Part shown: in pieces, positions 1-6,367 of the stretch
How positions within the stretch are numbered: the stretch's first letter is position 1
Layout: each line of letters starts with the position of its first letter
The notes under the pieces: generated by a model
What the model was told of the DNA's origin: nothing
Seen by the model: only the letters and a program-made list of their open reading frames with translations
The model's database searches: none
Position numbers and translations under genes: made by a program
NCBI GenBank assembly: GCA_023460715.1
Contig: JAEWPH010000163.1
Span: 1 to 11,595, forward strand
Length of the DNA stretch: 11,595 nucleotides
Direction: 5' to 3'
Source: Pseudomonadota bacterium
Lineage (GTDB): Bacteria; Pseudomonadota; Gammaproteobacteria; Burkholderiales; Burkholderiaceae_C

Positions 1-104
1 GCAAGAAGGTTGCCCTGGTCGCTTGCATGCGCAAGCTACTGACCATGCTCAACGCCATAGCCAAGCATGGCTCCACATGGGATCCGGCTATGCATAACGC
101 TTGA
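1..104 (+). CDS. IS110-family transposase, C-terminal end (partial)
   Basis: This is the 3' end of a gene that enters from the left edge. The reading frame starts at position 3 and gives 33 residues before TGA at 102-104. The peptide begins KKVALVACMRKLLTMLNAIA and matches my recollection of the conserved C-terminal tail of IS110-family transposases (the 'KVALVACMRKLL..LN' segment that follows the serine-containing Tnp20 domain). These enzymes use a RuvC-like DEDD domain plus a C-terminal serine region, and move the element with a structured noncoding RNA encoded at one element end. The catalytic parts lie outside the window, so activity cannot be judged. The short tail before the next gene fits IS110-group elements, which have a short right end. 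The identification rests on a short but distinctive peptide. Confidence 0.77.
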   Translation, partial: KKVALVACMRKLLTMLNAIAKHGSTWDPAMHNA

Positions 105-120
105 CAGCCAAGACGGTTGC
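1..120 (+). mobile_element. Right end of an IS110-family insertion sequence (partial, boundary not defined)
   Basis: The transposase tail stops at 104, and the convergent DJ-1/PfpI gene stops at 121, only 16 nt further on. IS110-family elements usually lack clear terminal inverted repeats and do not generate long target duplications, so the exact terminus cannot be set from sequence. The right end must lie within the gap or inside the 3' end of the neighbouring gene. The given end coordinate is only the limit of unambiguous non-coding sequence. Confidence 0.45.
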
Positions 121-663
121 TCAGTCCTGCAGCTGCTGCAGCAGCGCCTTCTGGAAGGCGGGCAGGTCGTCCGGTTTGCGGCTGCTGACCCAGCGGCCCT
201 GGACCTGTACCTCCTGGTCGACCCACTCCGCACCGGCGTTGCGCAGGTCGGTCGCCAGGCTGGGCCAGCTCGTTAGCGTCTTGCCTTTCACCAGGCCGGC
301 ATCGATCAGCAGCCAGGCACCGTGGCAGATCACCGCGACCGGCTTGCCGGCCCGGTCGATGGCCTGCACGAAGGCCTGGGCGTCGGCATCGGTCCGCAGC
401 GCATCGGAATTGATCACGCCGCCAGGCAGCAGCACCGCGTCGAAGTCGTCGGGACGGGCGTCCTTGAGGGTCAGGTCGACCGGGAGGGCATCGCCCTTGG
501 TGTCGTGGTGGAAGCCCTGCACCTGGCCCGCTTTCGGCGCGACGATGCGGGTGGTGATGCCGGCGGCTTTCAACGCGTCGCGCGGGCCGGTGAGCTCGAC
601 CTGCTCGAAGCCGTCGGTGACGAGGATGGCGACGCCGCGCGGGGATGGGGTGGAGGTGGACAT
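121..663 (-). CDS. DJ-1/PfpI superfamily protein (type 1 glutamine amidotransferase-like)
   Basis: This 180-residue protein is close to the usual 170-190 of the PfpI/YhbO group. It has the flavodoxin-like opening VAILVTDGFE, with the family acidic residue at Glu20, then VLLPGG near residues 78-82. The nucleophile elbow VICHG follows at residues 111-115, with Cys113 and His114 as the expected catalytic pair. The conserved TSWPSLATDLRNAGAEW region starts near 131. Members of this family are described as cysteine peptidases, chaperones or glyoxal/methylglyoxal-detoxifying enzymes; which applies here cannot be told. The ATG at 663 is preceded by AGGAG (675-671, 7 nt spacing), which fixes the start although the frame stays open much further upstream. 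A pyrimidine-rich tract precedes the ribosome-binding site. The gene is convergent with the IS110 transposase end, and the last few codons could have been altered by that insertion. Confidence 0.9.
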   Translation of the reverse strand: MSTSTPSPRGVAILVTDGFEQVELTGPRDALKAAGITTRIVAPKAGQVQGFHHDTKGDALPVDLTLKDARPDDFDAVLLPGGVINSDALRTDADAQAFVQAIDRAGKPVAVICHGAWLLIDAGLVKGKTLTSWPSLATDLRNAGAEWVDQEVQVQGRWVSSRKPDDLPAFQKALLQQLQD

Positions 664-749
664 GGGAAAACTCCTGTAAGCGAAAGAGAAAGGGAAAAGG
701 GAGACCGCCGGGTCGGGCGGGCCCGGGCCGTGGGCGGCCAAACGGCTCT

Positions 750-971
750 TCAGCCCCGTCCAGCCTCGGAAGCGCCGGCCTTGGGCACCGGCGCACTGGG
801 CGGCGGCGGGTCGAAGGTCGGCACATCCGGCCCCCCGCGGCCGCAACCGCCCAGGGCGGCGCAGAGCACGCACGCGCCGACCCACCGCGGCAAGGCCCGG
901 TGGCGCAGCGACGACGGACCGGCAATGCGCCGGGCAACGGTGGGGGAGGTAGGGCGAAGAGGGTGGGGCAT
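750..971 (-). CDS. Small putative lipoprotein, function unknown
   Basis: This is a 73-residue frame. Its basic N-terminus (several Arg/His before residue 30) is followed by a short hydrophobic core, VGACVLCAAL, and a lipobox-like LGGC with the candidate lipidated cysteine at residue 43. The remaining 30 residues are Pro/Gly/Ala-rich (VPTFDPPPPSAPVPK), as in many tiny outer-membrane-anchored lipoproteins. I do not recognise a family. The ATG at 971 has no clear ribosome-binding site. An upstream in-frame ATG at 1031 would give 93 residues with a poorer signal sequence. The gene lies 86 nt upstream of the DJ-1-like gene on the same strand, so the two could share a transcript. GC-rich DNA makes spurious frames likely, and only the signal-peptide pattern argues that this one is real. 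Confidence 0.45.
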   Translation of the reverse strand: MPHPLRPTSPTVARRIAGPSSLRHRALPRWVGACVLCAALGGCGRGGPDVPTFDPPPPSAPVPKAGASEAGRG

Positions 972-1130
972 GGCAGTGTCCGGTGGCTGAAGAGGCCTGC
1001 TCCTCAAGACAAGGTAGGCAAGGCCACGCATTCATCGTGTGCTGGGGGCCGGAGGGCCAGAGGTAGGAACAGGCCCCGTGTGCCTGTGCCCCATCGCCGG
1101 TAGGCGGGCGCTGACACGGCGCCGCGGCGT

Positions 1131-1158
1131 CCGGCAGCGCAGGGTGCGCTACTGCCGG
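1131..1158. other. GC-rich inverted repeat upstream of the exonuclease gene
   Basis: The outer arms CCGGCA (1131-1136) and TGCCGG (1153-1158) enclose an inner hairpin, GCGCA-GGG-TGCGC (1137-1149), with a 3-nt bulge (TAC, 1150-1152). It would fold into a stem of about 11 bp with a 3-nt loop. It lies in the 270-nt gap between the minus-strand lipoprotein and the plus-strand exonuclease gene, where I see no convincing -35/-10 pair. There is no T-run on either side, so a simple intrinsic terminator is unlikely. It may be a protein-binding site, a 5' leader structure or chance in GC-rich DNA. Confidence 0.35.
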
Positions 1159-1241
1159 GCTAGCATCCCGGCATGCCCTTCCGAACCCGCTCCGCAACAG
1201 CTGCCCGGTCTATCGATCCGTGGCGATGCGGGGCCTGACCC

Positions 1242-2303
1242 ATGGCAGCCGACGACCTCGTCATCGCGCGGCCGGAAGGCCTGTACTGCACGGCGGGCGA
1301 TTTCTACATCGACCCCTGGCGGCCCGTGGACCGTGCCGTCATCACCCACGGCCACTCCGACCACGCCCGCGTGGGCCACACCCAATACCTGGCCCACACC
1401 GACAGCGAAGGCGTGCTGCGCGCCCGGCTCGGCGCCGACATCACCCTGCAAACGCTGCCCTATGGCGAGGCGATCGAGCACCACGGCGTGCGCGTCTCCC
1501 TGCACCCCGCCGGCCACGTGCTGGGCTCGGCCCAGGTGCGGCTGGAGCATGGCGGGCGGGTGTGGGTGGCCTCCGGCGACTACAAGACCGAACCCGATGG
1601 CACCTGCGCGCCGTTCGAGCCGGTGCGCTGCGACACCTTCATCACCGAATCCACTTTCGGCCTGCCCATCTACCGCTGGCCCACCCAGCCTGAACTGTTC
1701 GCAGGCATCGATGCGTGGTGGCGCGCCAATGCGGCCCAGGGTCGGCCGTCGGTGCTGCTGTGCTACGCCTTCGGCAAGGCGCAGCGCATCCTGCACGGCG
1801 TGGACCGCAGCATCGGGCCCATCGTCGTCCATGGCGCGGTGGAGCCGCTCAACGCCGTCTACCGTGCCGCCGGCGTCGATCTGCCGCCCACCCTGCGCGT
1901 GACCGATCCGGGCGTGGACGCACAGCTGCTCAAGACCGCGCTGGTGCTGGCGCCGCCCTCGGCCCAGGGCACGCCCTGGATGCGCCGCTTTGCCGGCCAT
2001 GCGGACGCGTTCGCCAGCGGCTGGATGCAGCTGCGCGGCACACGCCGCCGGCGCGGGGTGGACCGCGGCTTCGTCATGTCCGACCACGCCGACTGGCCGG
2101 GCCTGCAGTACGCCATCGGCGCGACCGGTGCCGAGCGCGTCTTCGTCACCCACGGCAGCGTGGCCGTGCTGGTGCGCTGGCTGCGGGAGCAGGGCCTGGA
2201 CGCCCAGGGCTTCAAGACCGAGTACGGCGACGAGGACGAGCAGGCGGCGCCATCCCCCGCCGAACCTGCAGCGGAAAGCCCGCCGGAGGCGCCTGCGCCA
2301 TGA
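1242..2303 (+). CDS. Ligase-associated DNA damage response exonuclease (metallo-beta-lactamase fold)
   Basis: This 353-residue protein belongs to the MBL-fold nuclease group that travels with an ATP-dependent ligase (the SNM1/CPSF-like, TIGR04122-type family). The metal-binding motif HGHSDH is at residues 36-41. HPAGHVLGS (88-96) supplies further metal ligands, SGDYK (111-115) supplies the bridging Asp113, and TESTFGLP starts near 135. C-terminal SDHADW (280-285) and VTHG (302-305) complete the beta-CASP-type set, so all expected ligands are present. An in-frame TGA at 1236-1238 lies just before ATG 1242, so the start is fixed at 1242 or later. The last 20 or so residues are an Ala/Pro/Glu-rich tail beyond the conserved fold. 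The stop overlaps the ligase start in an ATGA, which implies translational coupling. The expected role is trimming DNA ends before sealing by the partner ligase; that role is inferred from the family. Confidence 0.95.
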   Translation: MAADDLVIARPEGLYCTAGDFYIDPWRPVDRAVITHGHSDHARVGHTQYLAHTDSEGVLRARLGADITLQTLPYGEAIEHHGVRVSLHPAGHVLGSAQVRLEHGGRVWVASGDYKTEPDGTCAPFEPVRCDTFITESTFGLPIYRWPTQPELFAGIDAWWRANAAQGRPSVLLCYAFGKAQRILHGVDRSIGPIVVHGAVEPLNAVYRAAGVDLPPTLRVTDPGVDAQLLKTALVLAPPSAQGTPWMRRFAGHADAFASGWMQLRGTRRRRGVDRGFVMSDHADWPGLQYAIGATGAERVFVTHGSVAVLVRWLREQGLDAQGFKTEYGDEDEQAAPSPAEPAAESPPEAPAP

Positions 2304-4000
2304 AGGACTTTGCCGCCCTGTACCACGCCCTGGACGCCAGCACCGCCAGCCGCGCCAAACAGGCCGCCCTGCAGGCCTACCTGCGCGCCGCCGCGCCGCA
2401 GGACGCGGCCTGGGCCGTGTACTTCCTGGCCGGCGGCAAGCCGCGGCAGCTGGTGCCCACCAAGGTGCTGCGCGCATTGGCACGCGAGGCGGCCGGCCTG
2501 CCCGAATGGCTGTTCGATGAAAGCTACGAGGCCGTGGGCGATCTGGCCGAGACCATCGCGCTCTTGCTGCCCGCGCCGGGCGACACGCATGACCTGGGCC
2601 TGGCCCAGTGGGTGGAGCAGCATCTGCTGCCCCTGCGCGGCATGGCGCCCGAGGCGCTGGCCGCCACGCTGCGCGCGCAGTGGACCCGGCTGGCGGCCGG
2701 CGAGCGGCTGGTGTACTTCAAGCTCATCACCGGTTCCTTCCGCGTGGGCGTCTCGCGCCTGCAGGTCACCCAGGCGCTGGCGGCAGTGAGCGGCGTGGAC
2801 CCCAAGCGCGTCGCCCAGCGGCTGATGGGGTACACCCACATCGGCGCCCGGCCCGGCCCCACCGACTACCTGCGCCTGGTGGCTGCCGAGGGCGAGGGCG
2901 ATGACGCCCACGGGCAGGCGGGCGAGGTGCGCGGCCATCCGTACCCGTTCTTCCTGGCGCACCCGCTGCAGCTGCCGGTTGCGCAGTTCGATGCCGTGCT
3001 GGGCCCGCCGTCCGACTGGGTCGTGGAGTGGAAGTGGGACGGCATCCGTGCGCAGATCGTGCGGCGCGGGGGCGCCGACGCGGGCGGCGGCACCTGGATC
3101 TGGTCGCGCGGCGAGGAACTCGTCAGCGACCGCTTTCCCGAGCTGCAGGCCCTGGGCGACGCGCTGCCCGAGGGCACGGTGGTAGACGGCGAGATCGTCG
3201 TCTGGGCCGCGCAGCAGGGCGACGTGCCCGCGTATGTGCGCCCCTTCGCCGACCTGCAAAAGCGCATCGGCCGCAAGACCCTGGGCCCGAAGCTGCTGCG
3301 TGACCTGCCGGTGGTGCTGCTGGCCTACGACCTGCTGGAAGAGGGCGGCCAGGACCTGCGCGGGCTGCCGCAGCACGAGCGCCGCGCCCGCCTGGATGCG
3401 CTGGTGCAGCGGGTGGGCCACCCCGCACTGATCGCCAGCCCGGTGCTGGCCGGCGACAGCTGGCAGGCCCTGGCCACGCAGCGCGAGCAGGCCCGCGCCC
3501 TGGGCGTGGAGGGCATGATGCTCAAGGCGCGCTCCAGCGCCTACGGGGTGGGCCGCACCAAGGACAGCGGCGTGTGGTGGAAGTGGAAGATCGACCCGCT
3601 GAGCGTGGACGCCGTACTCATCTACGCCCAGCGCGGCCATGGGCGCCGCGCCAGCCTGTACAGCGACTACACCTTCGCCGTGTGGAACGCGCCGCCGGGC
3701 ACCGAAGGCCGCGCCCTGGTGCCTTTCGCCAAGGCCTATTCCGGCCTGACCGATGCCGAGATGGCGCGCGTGGATGCCGTCATCCGCAAGACCACGGTGG
3801 AGAGCTTCGGCCCGGTACGCAGCGTGCGGCCCACGCTGGTGTTCGAGCTGGGGTTCGAGGGCATCGCCCGCAGCACGCGGCACAAGAGCGGCATCGCCGT
3901 GCGCTTTCCGCGCATGCTGCGCTGGCGCGAGGACAAGCCGGTGGAAGAGGCCGACTCGCTCGACACGCTGGCCATGCTGCTGCCGGATGCCGGCGGCTGA
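2300..4000 (+). CDS. ATP-dependent DNA ligase of the ligase-associated repair cluster
   Basis: This 566-residue protein has the layout DNA-binding domain (about 1-210), nucleotidyltransferase domain (about 215-440) and OB domain (about 445-560). The adenylated lysine is Lys245 in EWKWDGIR (motif I). Arg/Glu elements follow in SRGEELVSDRFPEL, then DGE at 296-298 (motif III), EGMMLK at 404-409 (motif IV), WWKWKID at 426-432 (motif V) and RFPR at 535-538 (motif VI). Every catalytic motif is intact. It seals nicked duplex DNA with ATP and is distinct from the NAD-dependent LigA. It lacks the polymerase and phosphoesterase domains of the NHEJ enzyme LigD. It is coupled to the exonuclease by a 4-nt overlap. 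In the usual cluster an Lhr-Core helicase and a metallophosphoesterase would be neighbours. Here the helicase lies 4.8 kb downstream behind an opposite-strand operon. Confidence 0.97.
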   Translation: MKDFAALYHALDASTASRAKQAALQAYLRAAAPQDAAWAVYFLAGGKPRQLVPTKVLRALAREAAGLPEWLFDESYEAVGDLAETIALLLPAPGDTHDLGLAQWVEQHLLPLRGMAPEALAATLRAQWTRLAAGERLVYFKLITGSFRVGVSRLQVTQALAAVSGVDPKRVAQRLMGYTHIGARPGPTDYLRLVAAEGEGDDAHGQAGEVRGHPYPFFLAHPLQLPVAQFDAVLGPPSDWVVEWKWDGIRAQIVRRGGADAGGGTWIWSRGEELVSDRFPELQALGDALPEGTVVDGEIVVWAAQQGDVPAYVRPFADLQKRIGRKTLGPKLLRDLPVVLLAYDLLEEGGQDLRGLPQHERRARLDALVQRVGHPALIASPVLAGDSWQALATQREQARALGVEGMMLKARSSAYGVGRTKDSGVWWKWKIDPLSVDAVLIYAQRGHGRRASLYSDYTFAVWNAPPGTEGRALVPFAKAYSGLTDAEMARVDAVIRKTTVESFGPVRSVRPTLVFELGFEGIARSTRHKSGIAVRFPRMLRWREDKPVEEADSLDTLAMLLPDAGG

Positions 4001-4011
4001 TGTGGCGACCT

Positions 4012-4070
4012 TTTGCTATTTATATGATAGCTGCTTGCGCTTGATGGATAAGCGCTAAGGGCCGATTTGA
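4012..4070 (-). repeat. Comamonadaceae-type intergenic repeat, copy 1
   Basis: This 59-nt AT-richer element starts 11 nt after the ligase stop, between convergent genes. It contains two small hairpins with 7-nt loops: GCTAT/ATAGC (4015-4019 with 4027-4031) and GCGCTT/AAGCGC (4037-4042 with 4050-4055). Read on the minus strand it aligns without gaps to 9046-9104, with 41 of 59 positions identical by my hand count. I recognise this 'GCTGCTTGCGCTT...AAGCGCTA' pattern as a dispersed intergenic repeat of Acidovorax-like genomes; that part is from memory. With two stem-loops between convergent genes it could also act as a transcription barrier, although there is no clean U-tract. Confidence 0.75.
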
Positions 4071-4114
4071 CCTCAAGCCCTGCCGTATTGTTGGCCATTC
4101 AGCCGAAAACGGCC

Positions 4115-4918
4115 TCAACCCGCGGCTTCCGGCGGCCGGTCGTTCTCGATCCACACCTTGGTGGCGTCCCCCACGCGGGACAGCTGCATGTGGTACTCAT
4201 AGCGCTCGGGGTGGTAGAGCCCGGTGAGGAACTGCACGGGCCGGCCGTTGGCGTCCACTGCCACCCGCGAGACGCGCAGCAGCGGCACGCCGGGCGCCAC
4301 GCGCAGGGCGGCAGCCACATGCAGATCGGCCAGAGCGGCGCCCAGGGTCTGCTCGGCCGACACCACCTGCACGCCGGATTGCTCCAGCGCCACCAGCATG
4401 GGCACGTCCTGCAGCGTGGGCTTCTCAACCGCGGCCGCCAGATCGGGCGGCAGGAAGACCTCGGTGTACGCGATCGGCTGGCCCTTGAACTTGCGCACCC
4501 GCACCACCTTGAGCACCGGGCTGCCCGGCGCCAGCTGCAGGGCCTGGGCGGCCTGCGAAGGGGCGGGCAGCAGCCGGTGCTCGAGCACCGTCACGCGCGT
4601 GCGCCGGCCCATGTTGACGATGTTGTCCAGCAGGCCGCCGCGCAGCCGCAGGTGGCTGGGCAGCTCGTCCTGCGCCGCCGGCAGCGTGCCCTTGCCGCGC
4701 AGCCGCACCACCAGGCCTTCTTCTTCCAGGCGGGCCAGGGCGGAGCGGATGGTAACGCGCGCCACGCCGAACTCCTCGGCCAGCTGCCGCTCGCCGGGCA
4801 GCGGCAGCCCGCGTTCGTACCGGCCCGACTTCAGCCGCTCGCGCAGGATCAGCCGCACCTGGTGAAAGCGCGGCAGAGCGGGCAAGGGCGGCGTGGCGGG
4901 GGACTCGTTCAGGGGCAT
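4115..4918 (-). CDS. GntR-family transcriptional regulator (HutC subfamily, UTRA domain)
   Basis: This 267-residue protein has an N-terminal winged helix at about residues 17-80. It contains the hallmark LPGERQLAEEFGVARVTIR (40-58), the recognition helix VTIRSALARLEEEGLV and the wing RLRGKGT. A UTRA ligand-sensing domain follows from about 96 to 245. It shows LEHRLLPAPSQAAQALQL, VVRVRKFKGQPIAYTEVFLP near 138-157 and RVSRVAVDANGRPVQF near 215-230, all typical of HutC-type sensors. It is the last gene of the minus-strand catabolic unit, 52 nt after the lyase stop and without overlap, so it probably controls that unit in response to its substrate or an intermediate. The inverted repeat upstream of tctC is a candidate operator. 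ATG 4918 was chosen because the winged helix follows within 17 residues. No strong ribosome-binding site is visible. The gene is convergent with the ligase. Confidence 0.94.
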   Translation of the reverse strand: MPLNESPATPPLPALPRFHQVRLILRERLKSGRYERGLPLPGERQLAEEFGVARVTIRSALARLEEEGLVVRLRGKGTLPAAQDELPSHLRLRGGLLDNIVNMGRRTRVTVLEHRLLPAPSQAAQALQLAPGSPVLKVVRVRKFKGQPIAYTEVFLPPDLAAAVEKPTLQDVPMLVALEQSGVQVVSAEQTLGAALADLHVAAALRVAPGVPLLRVSRVAVDANGRPVQFLTGLYHPERYEYHMQLSRVGDATKVWIENDRPPEAAG

Positions 4919-4970
4919 GGCCGCCACTGTAGAAGCGCCGCCCGGGCGCGGCAAGGCGCGTGGTCGGCGT

Positions 4971-5834
4971 TCACTCGTAGCGCTTGCCCTGCGCGAGCAG
5001 CTCCGGCGTGCCCAGGAGCTGGTTGAGCCCGTCGAACTGCAGCATCTGCGGCCAGCAGGGCTCGGTCGTTCCGTGCCGGTGCAGGCTGGCCAGGTAGCCT
5101 TGCAGCGCATGGCTGAGGGCGCGCACGGTGCCTCCGGGGAAGATGGCCACGCGGTAGCCCAGGGCCTGCAGTTCGGCCGCCGGCAGGATGGGCGTCTTGC
5201 CGCCTTCGACCATGTTGGCGAGCATCGGCGCGCGCGGCGACAGGCGGGCCAGCGCCGTGGCCATGTCGTCCCGCGTGCGCAGGGCCTCCACGAAGAGCAC
5301 GTCTGCGCCGGCATCGGCATAGCGGTCCATGCGGTCGAGCGCCGCGTCCAGCCCTTCCACGGCCACTGCATCGGTGCGGGCCACGATGAGTGTGCCGTTG
5401 TCGCGCCGCGCATCGCAGGCCGCACGGATCTTGCCGGCCATCTCGGCTGCGCCGATCAGCGTCTTGCCGTCCAGGTGGCCGCAACGTTTCGGGCTGGTCT
5501 GGTCCTCCAGCTGGATGGCCGAGGCGCCCGCGCGCTCCAGCAGGCGCACGGTGCGCTGCACGTTGAGCGCGTTGCCGAACCCGGTGTCGGCATCCACGAT
5601 GAGGTGCAGTTGCTCGTTGCGCTCGCGGATGGCGGTGGTCACCTGCGCCACGTCGTCCAGCGAGAGCAGCCCGATGTCGGGTCGGCCCAGCCGCGTGTAG
5701 GCGATGCTGGCGCCGGACAGGTAGGCGGCGTCGAAGCCGGCCTGCGCGACCAGCAGGGCGGAGAGGGCGTCGTATACGCCCGGCGCGGTGACGATGGCCG
5801 GCGACTGCAGGCGGGTCTTGAGATCGGTGGTCAT
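4971..5834 (-). CDS. Isocitrate lyase/PEP mutase family C-C lyase (2-methylisocitrate or 2,3-dimethylmalate lyase-like)
   Basis: This 287-residue TIM-barrel enzyme is the right length for the small PEPM/ICL-family lyases and far shorter than true isocitrate lyase. Visible landmarks are TAPGVYDALSALLVAQAGFDAAYLSGAS (16-43), the Mg-binding DADTGFGN (81-88), QLEDQ (108-112), the active-site loop SPKRCGH with catalytic Cys118 (114-120), ARTDA (152-156) and the FPGGTVRA end of the barrel (232-239). The lyase-type loop with Cys indicates retro-Claisen cleavage of a 2-hydroxy- or alkyl-malate-type acid, releasing pyruvate or glyoxylate plus a second acid. It does not indicate phosphonate chemistry. 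Its ATG overlaps the LeuD-like stop (ATGA), so it is translationally coupled. Together with the LeuCD-like hydratase the best analogy is 2,3-dimethylmalate lyase, giving propionate and pyruvate. A 2-methylisocitrate, citramalate-type or oxaloacetate decarboxylase role remains possible. Confidence 0.92.
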   Translation of the reverse strand: MTTDLKTRLQSPAIVTAPGVYDALSALLVAQAGFDAAYLSGASIAYTRLGRPDIGLLSLDDVAQVTTAIRERNEQLHLIVDADTGFGNALNVQRTVRLLERAGASAIQLEDQTSPKRCGHLDGKTLIGAAEMAGKIRAACDARRDNGTLIVARTDAVAVEGLDAALDRMDRYADAGADVLFVEALRTRDDMATALARLSPRAPMLANMVEGGKTPILPAAELQALGYRVAIFPGGTVRALSHALQGYLASLHRHGTTEPCWPQMLQFDGLNQLLGTPELLAQGKRYE

Positions 5835-6367
5835 GGCGTGGGTTCGTGTGCTGCGCGCTGGGCCGCCAGGCGCTTTTCCAGGTGGGGCAGCAGTCCGCCG
5901 TCGCGGATCATGGCGACGAGGTGGGCGGGGATGGGCTCGCAGGCGAGCACCCGATGGGTGGACAGATCGTGCACACAGGCCCGGTCGAGGTCGCAGGCCA
6001 CGGGCGCGCCGCGCGCCACCGTGGCGGCCTCGGGGCACACCAGCAGCGGCAGGCCCAGGTTGAAGCCGTTGCGGTAGTAGATGCCCGAGAACGACCGCGC
6101 CACGACGCAGGCAACGCCCAGGTGCCGCAGCACCTCGGCCGCCTGCTCGCGCGACGAGCCCGCGCCGAAGTTGCGCCCGGCGAAGACGATGTCGCCTGGC
6201 CGCACTTGGGCCGCGAAGCGCGGCTCCACCGACTCCAGGCAGTGGCGTGCGATCTCCGCGATGCCGAACTTCATGTAGGCGCCGGGGGCCAGCAGGTCGG
6301 TGTTGAGGTCGTCGCCGAACACCCAGGCGCGGCCGGGGGCGGCGGTGGTGGTATGCGCGGCGCTCAT
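5831..6367 (-). CDS. Aconitase-superfamily (de)hydratase small subunit, LeuD/DmdB-like
   Basis: This 178-residue swivel-domain subunit is the typical length for stand-alone LeuD-like proteins. It has the N-terminal GRAWVFGDDLNTDLLAPG (12-29), then the substrate-loop motif GRNFGAGSSREQA (64-76) with the conserved Ser/Arg, and ARSFSGIYYRNGFNLGLP (90-107). It pairs with the large subunit encoded immediately upstream to build the active site around the [4Fe-4S] cluster. Both ends overlap neighbours by 4 nt (ATGA with the large subunit before it and with the lyase after it), which suggests stoichiometric, coupled synthesis. Leucine biosynthesis is unlikely because no leuA or leuB lies nearby and the next gene is a C-C lyase. 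Citraconate, dimethylmaleate or methylaconitate hydration are candidate reactions; the exact substrate cannot be read from the sequence. Confidence 0.92.
   Translation of the reverse strand: MSAAHTTTAAPGRAWVFGDDLNTDLLAPGAYMKFGIAEIARHCLESVEPRFAAQVRPGDIVFAGRNFGAGSSREQAAEVLRHLGVACVVARSFSGIYYRNGFNLGLPLLVCPEAATVARGAPVACDLDRACVHDLSTHRVLACEPIPAHLVAMIRDGGLLPHLEKRLAAQRAAHEPTP

Noticed and set aside
720..729. Perfect palindrome GGCCCGGGCC between the lipoprotein and DJ-1 genes.
   Set aside because: It is short and made only of G and C in a GC-rich region, so it is expected by chance, and no promoter elements lie next to it.
1173..1238. A 21-codon frame (ATG 1173 to TGA 1238) ending 3 nt before the exonuclease ATG, as a possible leader peptide.
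   Set aside because: There is no ribosome-binding site, no run of regulatory codons, and short frames are expected by chance in such GC-rich DNA.
1859..3883. A 674-codon open frame on the minus strand across the exonuclease and ligase genes, and similar long antisense frames at 1149-2483, 9040-10431 and 10477-11481.
   Set aside because: They mirror codon-position GC bias of the real genes, contain His/Gln/Arg/Ala-rich sequence without recognisable motifs, and lie opposite proteins with complete catalytic motifs.
2300..4000. Bacterial NHEJ ligase (LigD).
   Set aside because: There are no polymerase or phosphoesterase domains and no ku gene. The MBL exonuclease coupling and the Lhr-Core gene nearby identify the ligase-associated repair cluster instead.
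4102..4113. GCCG-AAAA-CGGC as a terminator between the convergent ligase and gntR genes.
   Set aside because: The stem is only 4 bp, with no U-tract in either direction. Termination there is more likely helped by the repeat hairpins at 4012-4070, and even that is unproven.
4971..5834. Reading the ICL-family protein as glyoxylate-shunt isocitrate lyase.
   Set aside because: At 287 residues it is far shorter than AceA and has the SPKRCGH loop of the small lyases. Its operon partners do not include malate synthase.
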